Under the pieces are notes generated by a model, which did not search any database, was not told the DNA's origin, and saw only the letters and a list, made by a program, of their open reading frames with translations. This document shows, one piece after another, positions 15,281 to 22,500 of a stretch of 26,702 nt of DNA. How positions within the stretch are numbered: position 1 is the first letter of the stretch; each line of letters begins with the position of its first letter. The stretch lies in contig JAZLLH010000008.1 in NCBI GenBank assembly GCA_045598025.1, positions 1 to 26,702 on the forward strand, read 5' to 3'. The translations under genes and the position numbers were made by a program. Origin of the DNA: UBA1195 sp045598025. Lineage in GTDB: Bacteria > Bacteroidota > Bacteroidia > Bacteroidales > WCHB1-69.

Positions 15281-16615
15281 TTACCGTCTTGACATGTGGG
15301 CCAGATTACTCATCATTCCGCGTGCTCCCCCACTGGAAACCATCTTCATCAATTTGCAGGTTTCACTGAACTGTTTCATCAATTTATTGACTTCGGTCAC
15401 TGTAGTACCGCTGCCTTTGGCAATACGATTCCGTCTGCTTCCGTTCAGCAGACTGGGATTCTCCCTTTCTTCCGGTGTCATGGAATGAATGATGGCTTCT
15501 ATAGACTTGAAGGCATTCTCATCGATATCCACATCCTTTATAGCCTTGCCCATACCGGGAATCATGCCCATCAGGTCTTTCATATTTCCCATCTTCTTGA
15601 TTTGCTGTATTTGAGAAAGGAAATCATTGAAATTGTATTGATTTTTGGCAAATTTCTTCTGAATTTTACGGGCTTCCTCTTCATCAAACTGTTCCTGCGC
15701 CTTTTCGACAAAAGAAACAATATCTCCCATACCGAGAATACGGTCCGCCATGCGGGAAGGATAAAAAACATCCAACGCATCCATTTTTTCGCCGATGCCG
15801 ACGAATTTTATCGGTTTTTGCACAACGGAACGTATAGTCAGGGCAGCACCTCCACGGGTATCGCCATCCAGTTTGGTCAGAATCACTCCGTCGAAATCCA
15901 GTTTGTCGTTGAACGCCTTGGCGGTATTGACTGCATCCTGACCGGTCATCGAATCCACCACAAACAATATTTCATGAGGGTGTACGGCATCTTTAATCTG
16001 GCCGATTTCATCCATCATTTCCTGATCAATGGACAAACGACCGGCCGTATCAACGATAACCACCTGATAACCATATTCCTTTGCGTGAGAAACAGCTTTT
16101 TTGGCAATATCTACAGGATGGGTGTTGCCTTCCTCTGAAAACACATCCACCTGTATCTGTTCGCCCAACACTTTCAACTGGTCAATGGCGGCCGGGCGGT
16201 ATACGTCACCGGCTACCAGCAACACCTTTTTCGCTTTTTTATGCTTCAGAAAATAGGCCAGCTTGGCCGAATGCGTCGTCTTACCCGAGCCCTGGAGACC
16301 TGCCATCAGTATGACAGTTGGATTGGCTTTGAGATCCAGTTCCGCATGCTCTACTCCCATGAGGCTGGTCATTTCGTCATGAACAATCTTCACCATCAAC
16401 TGACCCGGAGAAACCGATGTCAGCACATTCTGACCCAAGGCCTTTTTCTTGACGCTATCCGTCAGATCCTTCGCTATCTTATAACTTACATCCGCTTCCA
16501 GCAAGGCTTTGCGAACTTCCTTCAACGTTTCAGCCACATTAATTTCGGTAATGTGGCCCTGTCCCTTCAGCACTTTGAAAGCGCGATCCAATTTGCTTGT
16601 AAGTGATTGAAACAT
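15281..16615 (-). CDS. ffh: Signal recognition particle protein Ffh
   Basis: The GTPase subunit of the bacterial signal recognition particle; it binds SRP RNA and hydrophobic signal sequences and delivers ribosomes to FtsY. The 444 residues show the N domain (about 1-85), the G domain with GLQGSGKTT (G1, 106-114), DTAGR (G3, 189-193) and TKLDGDTRGGAAL (G4, from about 247), and the M domain. The M domain contains MGMIPGMGKAI and the RNA-binding helix SRRNRIAKGSGT, and ends in the methionine/glycine-rich tail. It begins the minus-strand operon ffh-folD-xerC-hpf-ABC and has a good -7 box upstream. No SRP RNA gene lies in this window. Confidence 0.97.
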   Translation of the reverse strand: MFQSLTSKLDRAFKVLKGQGHITEINVAETLKEVRKALLEADVSYKIAKDLTDSVKKKALGQNVLTSVSPGQLMVKIVHDEMTSLMGVEHAELDLKANPTVILMAGLQGSGKTTHSAKLAYFLKHKKAKKVLLVAGDVYRPAAIDQLKVLGEQIQVDVFSEEGNTHPVDIAKKAVSHAKEYGYQVVIVDTAGRLSIDQEMMDEIGQIKDAVHPHEILFVVDSMTGQDAVNTAKAFNDKLDFDGVILTKLDGDTRGGAALTIRSVVQKPIKFVGIGEKMDALDVFYPSRMADRILGMGDIVSFVEKAQEQFDEEEARKIQKKFAKNQYNFNDFLSQIQQIKKMGNMKDLMGMIPGMGKAIKDVDIDENAFKSIEAIIHSMTPEERENPSLLNGSRRNRIAKGSGTTVTEVNKLMKQFSETCKLMKMVSSGGARGMMSNLAHMSRR

Positions 16616-16645
16616 ATAATTTCCTTTTTAACTACGTTTGTCCTG

Positions 16646-16653
16646 CAAAAGTA
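16646..16653 (-). promoter_or_regulatory. -7 promoter box of the ffh operon (TACTTTTG)
   Basis: The minus strand reads TACTTTTG, matching TAnnTTTG, with a predicted leader of about 26 nt to the ffh ATG. A TTTG lies 15 bases upstream of the box. The 103-base gap between xth and ffh holds nothing else I recognise, and no clear xth terminator. Confidence 0.7.
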
Positions 16654-16718
16654 TACAAAAAATCAATACAAACTGTTTCCCTTCAAAAATTACAGAGGGA
16701 AAAAGTACGGGAATACGC

Positions 16719-17486
16719 CTACTCGTCAGCGATTTCCAATAACACGGGGCAGTGGTCGGAATGTCTGGCTTCGGACAGAATGACAGAGCGTTTCAAACGA
16801 TTTTCCAGATTGGCGGTGGCCATGTTGTAGTCTATGCGCCAGCCCAGGTTCTTCTCCCTGGCATTGGCACGGAAACTCCACCATGTGTATTGGTGCGGTT
16901 GCTGATTGAAATGACGGAAAGTGTCAATGTAGCCGCTCTGGAGAAATTGTTCCATCCAGGCCCTTTCTTCCGGAAGAAATCCCGAATGTGTCGCATTGCG
17001 GATAGGATCGTGTATGTCAATGGGGCGATGACAGATGTTATAGTCACCGCAGAGAATCAGTTTCGGTCTTTCCTGCTGCAGTTGACGGGTATAATCCTGA
17101 AAATCATTCAACCATTGCATTTTGAACGCTTGACGTTCATCTCCGCTGGTTCCGGAAGGATGATAGACACTCACCACGGAAACATCTCCGAAATCGGCCC
17201 GTATGAAACGGCCTTCGGCATCGTAAGCGGGGATTCCCATGCCAGCGACCACTTTGTCCGGTTGGCGTCGGGTAAGAATAGCGACACCGCTATATCCTTT
17301 CTTTTGAGCAGAAAAGGGATAGCATTGATATCCCAATTCCTGAAACTCCCATATCGGAATCTGCTCGGGCTGAGCTTTGGTCTCTTGCAGGCAGAGAACG
17401 TCCGGAGCCGTATGCTCCAGCCACTCCAACAGGCCCTTCCCTATCGCGGCTCGTATGCCGTTGACATTGTATGTGATGATGTTCAT
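16719..17486 (-). CDS. xth: Exodeoxyribonuclease III / AP endonuclease
   Basis: A DNA-repair enzyme of the ExoIII/EEP superfamily that cuts at abasic sites and degrades 3' ends. The 255 residues carry the metal and catalytic motifs: YNVNGIRAA (N7), LCLQETKAQ (E35), the GDYNICH segment (near 145-152) and the C-terminal HSDHCPV (D244, H245). The signature WWSFRANAREKNLGWRIDY is also present. The ATG at 17486 starts only about 15 bases after the T run of the ptb terminator, so the gene must rely on readthrough or on a promoter overlapping the terminator; I found no TAnnTTTG box there. Confidence 0.95.
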   Translation of the reverse strand: MNIITYNVNGIRAAIGKGLLEWLEHTAPDVLCLQETKAQPEQIPIWEFQELGYQCYPFSAQKKGYSGVAILTRRQPDKVVAGMGIPAYDAEGRFIRADFGDVSVVSVYHPSGTSGDERQAFKMQWLNDFQDYTRQLQQERPKLILCGDYNICHRPIDIHDPIRNATHSGFLPEERAWMEQFLQSGYIDTFRHFNQQPHQYTWWSFRANAREKNLGWRIDYNMATANLENRLKRSVILSEARHSDHCPVLLEIADE

Positions 17487-17500
17487 TGCATCTGTATTTT

Positions 17501-17533
17501 AAAAAGGGCGGAAGGATTTTCCTCCTTCCACCC
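17501..17533 (-). terminator. Rho-independent terminator of ptb
   Basis: Minus-strand arms GGGTGGAAGGA (17533-17523) and TCCTTCCGCCC (17516-17506) pair with one G-T wobble around a six-base loop, then five T (17505-17501). It lies 14 bases after the ptb stop and closes the WG-repeat-to-ptb gene series. Confidence 0.85.
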
Positions 17534-17547
17534 TATACTATGGATTG

Positions 17548-18456
17548 TTATTTTGCCATCAATGCGGCCAATGCGATGGAATAGCTTTTCGTCTTGGCAG
17601 AATCGCCTCTGGAAGTCAGCACGCAGGGAACTCGGGCGCCACAAACCATGGCGGCCAGTTCGGCACCGGCTAACTTGGTATTGCACTTGTAAAAGAGGTT
17701 TCCGGATTCAATATTCGGGAACACCAGACAATCGGCATCACCGGCAACTTCTCCCTTCAGTTTCTTGATGGTAGCACATTCCTGATCGATGGCCACATCC
17801 ATGCCGAGCGGTCCGTCGATATAGGCGCCTTTGATCTGGTTACGGTCGCCCATTTTGGAAATGATGGCGGCATCCACACAAGCCTGCATACCCGGCAGCA
17901 TCTGCTCTGTGGCAGCCAGCAGGGCCACTTTCGGTTTTTCAATTCCGAGTGCATGGGCGGTGTTGATCATATTGTTGGTAATGGCAATTTTCTGGTTCAG
18001 GTCCGGAGCCGGAATGACAGCCACATCTCCGCAGATGATCAGTTTGGGATAACGCGGGGTTTCGATGATGGTAACATGCGAAAGCACGGCTTTCGGGCCA
18101 GGCATCAGACCTTTTTCCTTGTTCAGGATGGCGCGCATGTATTTGTCAGTACTCAGCAGGCCTTTCATCAGCACATCGCCTTTGCCTTCGTTGATGAGAG
18201 CAACAGCCACGCCACCGGCCTTATTTTCATCAGCTTCCTGAACGATTTCAAATTTGGAAGCATCAAATCCGTGTTCCCGGCACACGCCGATGATGGTCTG
18301 TTCGTCACCGACCAGCGTAGCATCAACGATACCTTGGCAAACTGCATTGTATACCGCTTCAATGGTGTGGGCATCATTGGCATATGCGGCAACCAAACGT
18401 TTTTTGGGTTTGGATTTCACTAATTCGACCATTTGGTCTAACTTCGTAATACTCAT
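17548..18456 (-). CDS. ptb: Phosphate butyryltransferase-like phosphate acyltransferase
   Basis: Transfers an acyl group between CoA and phosphate, as in butyryl-CoA + Pi to butyryl phosphate, which feeds a kinase making ATP. The 302-residue length and motifs (VLMKGLLSTDKYMRAILNKE at about 96-115, LIICGDVAVIPAPDL, and the C-terminal VFPNIESGNLFYK and TSRGDSAKTKSYSIALA) match Ptb in the PTA_PTB superfamily, and the tail is the Ptb type. Substrate chain length cannot be told from sequence, and branched acyl groups are possible. The usual partner butyrate kinase gene is not adjacent: the upstream neighbour is a PAP2 phosphatase (18-base gap) and downstream is a terminator, then xth. Confidence 0.88.
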   Translation of the reverse strand: MSITKLDQMVELVKSKPKKRLVAAYANDAHTIEAVYNAVCQGIVDATLVGDEQTIIGVCREHGFDASKFEIVQEADENKAGGVAVALINEGKGDVLMKGLLSTDKYMRAILNKEKGLMPGPKAVLSHVTIIETPRYPKLIICGDVAVIPAPDLNQKIAITNNMINTAHALGIEKPKVALLAATEQMLPGMQACVDAAIISKMGDRNQIKGAYIDGPLGMDVAIDQECATIKKLKGEVAGDADCLVFPNIESGNLFYKCNTKLAGAELAAMVCGARVPCVLTSRGDSAKTKSYSIALAALMAK

Positions 18457-18474
18457 TTCTTTTTGTTTTATTTG

Positions 18475-19068
18475 TTAATTTTTTATTCTTTTCTGTGAAA
18501 ATTTTTCCACCCAGTGGTACAGGCAGAGCACGAAGCTGCCACACAGCACTCCGAGTACAGCTCCGCAAAAAATATCCGACGGATAGTGCACCCCCAAATA
18601 GATTCGGGTATAGCAGAAAACCAGAGCCCAGAGAGGAAATATCCACCATGCGTGACGGGTAATTTTCCGGAAAAAGGCAATCAGCAGCACCACAATGCCG
18701 AAGCTGTTGGCTGCGTGGGATGAAGGAAAACTGTAAGGACCTCCCCTATATTCCCTGCCGTCGGCATACACATGCACATGTACCCTGTCCCGGATTTCCG
18801 TCTGATGAGTCGGCCGCGACCGCTGTACGGCCTGCTTGATAGCGACGGAAGAACGGTCGGTACAGAGTATGGAAAGACATAGACAGAGCAAAATACCCCA
18901 GGTTTTCCGATGATAGTGCCGGAACAGGAAGAAAAGGACGATGGCCAGCAAAGGAAACCAGCATTCCATACGGGTCATGGGATACATCACCGCATCCCAG
19001 AAAGGTGTGTGATGACCATTAATCTGAAAAAAAATCTCCAAGTCAAACTGTTTCAACAATTCAAGCAT
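18475..19068 (-). CDS. Membrane PAP2 phosphatase, possible undecaprenyl-diphosphatase
   Basis: A 197-residue inner-membrane phosphatase with several membrane helices (WFPLLAIVLFFLF near 37-49; WGILLCLCLSILC; NSFGIVVLLIAFF; WIFPLWALVFC; VLGVLCGSFVLCLY). All three PAP2 motifs are present: K79-x5-RP (85-86), PSSH (115-118) and R155-x5-H161-x3-D165. The size, topology and the opening FFQINGHHTPFWDAVMYP fit the BcrC/PgpB-like enzymes that dephosphorylate undecaprenyl pyrophosphate, so a role in recycling the cell-wall lipid carrier is likely but not proven. It lies 15 bases after namZ and 18 before ptb, within the same transcript by arrangement. It is unrelated in architecture to the signal-peptide PAP2 protein at 3433-4311. 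Confidence 0.88.
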   Translation of the reverse strand: MLELLKQFDLEIFFQINGHHTPFWDAVMYPMTRMECWFPLLAIVLFFLFRHYHRKTWGILLCLCLSILCTDRSSVAIKQAVQRSRPTHQTEIRDRVHVHVYADGREYRGGPYSFPSSHAANSFGIVVLLIAFFRKITRHAWWIFPLWALVFCYTRIYLGVHYPSDIFCGAVLGVLCGSFVLCLYHWVEKFSQKRIKN

Positions 19069-19083
19069 ATATATTTGCCTTTT

Positions 19084-20328
19084 TTATTCAAAATCAGGAT
19101 ACAACAGATATTTTTTCCGTATCTTTTTAAACGCTTCCAAATCGTTCTTCCAACTATCCCGGATTTCCGACGCACTCCTTCCTTCCTGTATCTGCTTTTG
19201 CAAACGGGCATCTCCGGCCAATTTGACGAACATAGAAGTAAAAAACGCATCTTTTTCCGGATAACTATTATACATCTCAATCAACAGATCCAAATGTATA
19301 AAAGGATTGTTTTTCAATACCATTTGGGAAAAATCCGTCAAATCAAGCCCCCTACATTCCCTGTTTTCAAAAGGAGGATGCGTGGCTACGCCTGCTATGC
19401 TTTTCGGTCGGAAGGAAAACGTCCCCTTCTGGAAAGAGGGATACCCCAAGATGCAAAACGGACGCCCCGTTCCCCTTCCCACACTCAGCGGAGTCCCTTC
19501 AAACAGACACAGGGTCGGATACAGATATACAGCCTCCATTGTCGGAAGATTGGGCGACGGAGCCTTCGGCAACTGATACCGGAGCGCATGATCATAATGG
19601 AGCACATTGACAACTTGCAGACTGCAACGGACTCCGTTCTTCAACCATCCTTCCCCGTTTAGCATCCGGGCATATTCTCCTACAGTCATGCCATGTACAA
19701 TGGGGATGGGATCCATTCCGACGAAAGATGCATATTTCGGATCCAGCACCGGACCATCCACCCAGAATCCGTTCGGATTCGGACGGTCCAGCACCACAAC
19801 TTTCACATTGTTTTCTGCCGCTGCTTCCATAAGGTAGTGCAGCGTAGATATATACGTATAGAAACGGGCTCCGACATCCTGTATGTCAAACAGTACAACG
19901 TCCACTCCCGACAAATCCTCCGCCGTAGGCTTTTTATGGCTTCCGTACAGGGACACTATCGGGATGCCGGTACGGACATCCACGCCATCCGCAATGGATT
20001 TTCCGGCCTCGGATTCACCCCGGAAACCGTGTTCCGGAGCAAAAATTTTCACTATCTTAACGCCCAGGCTATGCAGTGTATCAACCAAATGGGTATTCCC
20101 AACACAGGCCGTGTGATTGGCACATACGGCTACTTTCTGATGCTGAAGATAAGGAAGGTATATTTCCGTTCGCGCAGCCCCAACCCGGACATCTTTTTCC
20201 GTCACATCACGCAATACCACCTTGAAACCGAAAACATTCCGGCTTTCCTCCAGTGATTGTGCAGGAAGGGAGCGCGCCGTCACCGACAAAAGAAGGAAAA
20301 CTGCCAAAGATTGGGAGAAAAATCTCAT
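19084..20328 (-). CDS. namZ: DUF1343 exo-beta-N-acetylmuramidase (NamZ-like)
   Basis: The family (DUF1343, GH171) includes NamZ enzymes that release MurNAc from the non-reducing end of peptidoglycan fragments, for cell-wall salvage. The 414-residue product has a signal peptide ending near LPAQ (about 24), so it acts outside the cytoplasm. Conserved stretches are APEHGFRGESEAGK (97-110), VLFDIQDVGARFYTY (145-159), DRPNPNG (181-187) and GLDLTDFSQM further on. The ATG overlaps the purN stop as ATGA, a four-base coupling junction, and the PAP2 gene follows after 15 bases. Assignment to the DUF1343 family is firm; muramidase activity is inferred from characterised relatives. Confidence 0.92.
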   Translation of the reverse strand: MRFFSQSLAVFLLLSVTARSLPAQSLEESRNVFGFKVVLRDVTEKDVRVGAARTEIYLPYLQHQKVAVCANHTACVGNTHLVDTLHSLGVKIVKIFAPEHGFRGESEAGKSIADGVDVRTGIPIVSLYGSHKKPTAEDLSGVDVVLFDIQDVGARFYTYISTLHYLMEAAAENNVKVVVLDRPNPNGFWVDGPVLDPKYASFVGMDPIPIVHGMTVGEYARMLNGEGWLKNGVRCSLQVVNVLHYDHALRYQLPKAPSPNLPTMEAVYLYPTLCLFEGTPLSVGRGTGRPFCILGYPSFQKGTFSFRPKSIAGVATHPPFENRECRGLDLTDFSQMVLKNNPFIHLDLLIEMYNSYPEKDAFFTSMFVKLAGDARLQKQIQEGRSASEIRDSWKNDLEAFKKIRKKYLLYPDFE

Positions 20329-20891
20329 AAAGTCTGCAGATATTGGTCAATGACTTCCGGGAAATGACGGTATTCCAGCGCATGTACTTTTTGGGCAAGG
20401 CTTTCGGGCGTATCATGGCTTTCGACCGGACAGGTCGCCTGAAAAAGGGGAATGCCTTTGTCGTAGTCTTCATCAATCAGATGGATGGTAATCCCCGACT
20501 CCTTTTCACCGGCTGCAACAACAGCTTCATGCACCTTTTCCCCGTACATGCCCTTGCCTCCGAATTTGGGAAGCAGGGCCGGATGGATGTTGATGATGCG
20601 ATGAGGAAAAGCCTTGACAAGGCGTTCCGGAACCAGCCAAAGGAAACCGGACAGCACGATGAGATCGGCCGGAATACCCTTCAATTCCTCGACCAAAGTT
20701 TCGGATGCGAATTCTGTACGATCAATCAGCCGGGCGGGAATACCGAGATTCCGGGCACGTTCAAAGACGTATGCACCTTTTTTATTACAGAGAATCAACG
20801 GAATATTCACATCTTTGCGGGATGCAAAATATTCGGCTATGTTTTGTGCGTTGGATCCGTTGCCGGATGCCAAAATGACGATGTTTTTCAT
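20325..20891 (-). CDS. purN: Phosphoribosylglycinamide formyltransferase (10-formyl-THF dependent)
   Basis: Third step of purine synthesis: transfers a formyl group from 10-formyltetrahydrofolate to glycinamide ribonucleotide. The 188-residue product has VILASGNGSNAQNI (5-18, phosphate binding), the catalytic block NIHPALLPKFGGKGMYG (N101, H103) and GITIHLIDEDYDKG with D144. The frame is open further upstream, but the ATG at 20891 gives the standard N-terminus and the extra 18 residues lie in the gap and the end of the dipeptidase gene. It lies 19 bases after the C69 dipeptidase and shares ATGA with namZ. It is the only purine gene here, an odd partner for its neighbours. Confidence 0.95.
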   Translation of the reverse strand: MKNIVILASGNGSNAQNIAEYFASRKDVNIPLILCNKKGAYVFERARNLGIPARLIDRTEFASETLVEELKGIPADLIVLSGFLWLVPERLVKAFPHRIINIHPALLPKFGGKGMYGEKVHEAVVAAGEKESGITIHLIDEDYDKGIPLFQATCPVESHDTPESLAQKVHALEYRHFPEVIDQYLQTL

Positions 20892-20910
20892 TGTTCGGAA
20901 TTTAAAAGGT

Positions 20911-22500
20911 CTACCACAGTTCGTCGTATCGGGTCCAGATGTCATCTCCCAGTTTCCAAGCCTTCTCTACCGCCTGATTGCAACAGTCAGCAGTGTATCC
21001 GGTCAGGAATTCAAGGGCTTTTTTCGGATTTTTCCGATAGAGTTCCAGGGCTTGGGTTTCCACAGAGGATTGGTTTTGAAGCAAATGCTTTTCAAAAGGC
21101 ACCCACACACTGTCAATGTCTTTGTGCATATCTCCCCAGCGTTGCATAGCCAAGGTGCCGACCCGGTTGAACCCCCACCAGGCCGCTTCCCGGCTGAAAC
21201 CGGTTTTACGGGCATCCGTCTTGTAGGCAGAAGGCAGATCCTTCACCCCCGCATAGATAGGCACATAAACGGAGGAAGCCACGTTGTCCAAAGCGAACCA
21301 CAACAACCCGCCGATTTCGTCCGGCAACCAGCCGCGGCATTGAAGAATGGTGCCATACACCGTGAAACGTACGGCAATGGAGCGTTCTCCCAACTGGTTC
21401 CAACCGCCGTTGACCTTGTGCATTTTCAGTTCGTCTACGCCCATGAAAGGATTGGCCATGGGAGAAATCTGCACCTTTCCTTCCTTGTCCGCCACGGTGA
21501 TGTTTTTCCGCATATCATACTCCGTGCCCTCGTAAAAATCCTTGAACACGTCCATCATGGCCTGCAGACTGACCAAAGTGTCCGGTTTGACCGAAAAAGG
21601 ATAATTCTCCATGTTGGGATCCAACTTCAGCGAAGGTGCCAACAGGTCAAATACGCGCCATTCGCGCCGCCGCGCGGCAATCAGTCGGCGGGATTCCGGA
21701 GCATATACGTAGCAGAAACGGAAGGGCTCGCCTTCTTTCCACCATCCGCTGTCCAAAGCCAAACGGTAAATATTGTCTGAGGCCATGAAATAGTCCGGAT
21801 TGTTCAAATCGATTTCCTTGATGGTACTTGCATTGCAATTGACGGCAATGTGTTCGTCAGGTACACGCTGGGCGACCCAAAGCGCGCCTTTGCGGTCTTT
21901 TCCCGGGCCGTAGATTTCCAAATGCCAGACTTCATCGCGATCGGCAATGGTCAGACATTCGCCGGCATCCCTCCAACCGTATTTTTTGGTCAGCGTATCA
22001 GCCGTGCGTATGGCATCACGGGCTGTGCTGCAGCGCTGCATCAGCAGCATGCAAAGGGTCTGGCATTCGATGATGCCGCTGTCCGATTTCAATGTGGCAC
22101 GACCTCCGATGGTTGATTCGCCAATGGCCAACTGATGTTCGTTCAGACAGGGATAGGCTGTGTTCATATACTGGTAAGTATGGGGAACCTGAGGAATTTC
22201 CCCGATGGGAATGTCACAATAGGAAGGCATAGGGGTGGAACCGGCTTTGGACCATCTCCGCCACATCATGGTAACGGTGGCACCTTTCGGGTAATCCTTT
22301 GCCGGCACCACACTGATATCCGTCCGGGAACGGTGGCTGTCATCCGTGTGGGAAGTACGGACAGAACCATCGTCCGAAGCTTTTTTCCCGATGGTAATGG
22401 TGGTGCATTCGTCATTGAATCCTTCCACAGTCTGAGCTTGAACCAGGCTGGATCCCAATAGGAAAGCAACACATAATCCTATGATTTTCTTATTATTCAT
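20911..22500 (-). CDS. C69-family dipeptidase (PepD-like), secreted
   Basis: A 529-residue Ntn-hydrolase peptidase of family C69 (peptidase U34), which cleaves dipeptides. A signal peptide (SLVQAQ, to about 23) precedes the mature region. The putative nucleophile is the cysteine in NDECTTITIGK (C32), where the family exposes an N-terminal Cys after processing, though the few residues before it would need removal. Further family segments are RTSHTDDSH, GESTIGGRATLKSDSGI, EVWHLEIYGPG and RVPDEHIAVNCNAS. The ATG overlaps the WG-repeat stop by 8 bases. The signal peptide places it in the periplasm or outside. Together with NamZ it suggests peptide or muropeptide salvage, but the family also serves general protein degradation. 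Confidence 0.9.
   Translation of the reverse strand: MNNKKIIGLCVAFLLGSSLVQAQTVEGFNDECTTITIGKKASDDGSVRTSHTDDSHRSRTDISVVPAKDYPKGATVTMMWRRWSKAGSTPMPSYCDIPIGEIPQVPHTYQYMNTAYPCLNEHQLAIGESTIGGRATLKSDSGIIECQTLCMLLMQRCSTARDAIRTADTLTKKYGWRDAGECLTIADRDEVWHLEIYGPGKDRKGALWVAQRVPDEHIAVNCNASTIKEIDLNNPDYFMASDNIYRLALDSGWWKEGEPFRFCYVYAPESRRLIAARRREWRVFDLLAPSLKLDPNMENYPFSVKPDTLVSLQAMMDVFKDFYEGTEYDMRKNITVADKEGKVQISPMANPFMGVDELKMHKVNGGWNQLGERSIAVRFTVYGTILQCRGWLPDEIGGLLWFALDNVASSVYVPIYAGVKDLPSAYKTDARKTGFSREAAWWGFNRVGTLAMQRWGDMHKDIDSVWVPFEKHLLQNQSSVETQALELYRKNPKKALEFLTGYTADCCNQAVEKAWKLGDDIWTRYDELW

Noticed and set aside
20614..21780. 388-codon plus-strand frame across purN and the C69 dipeptidase
   Set aside because: Crosses the junction of two well-supported minus-strand genes; no conserved motif.
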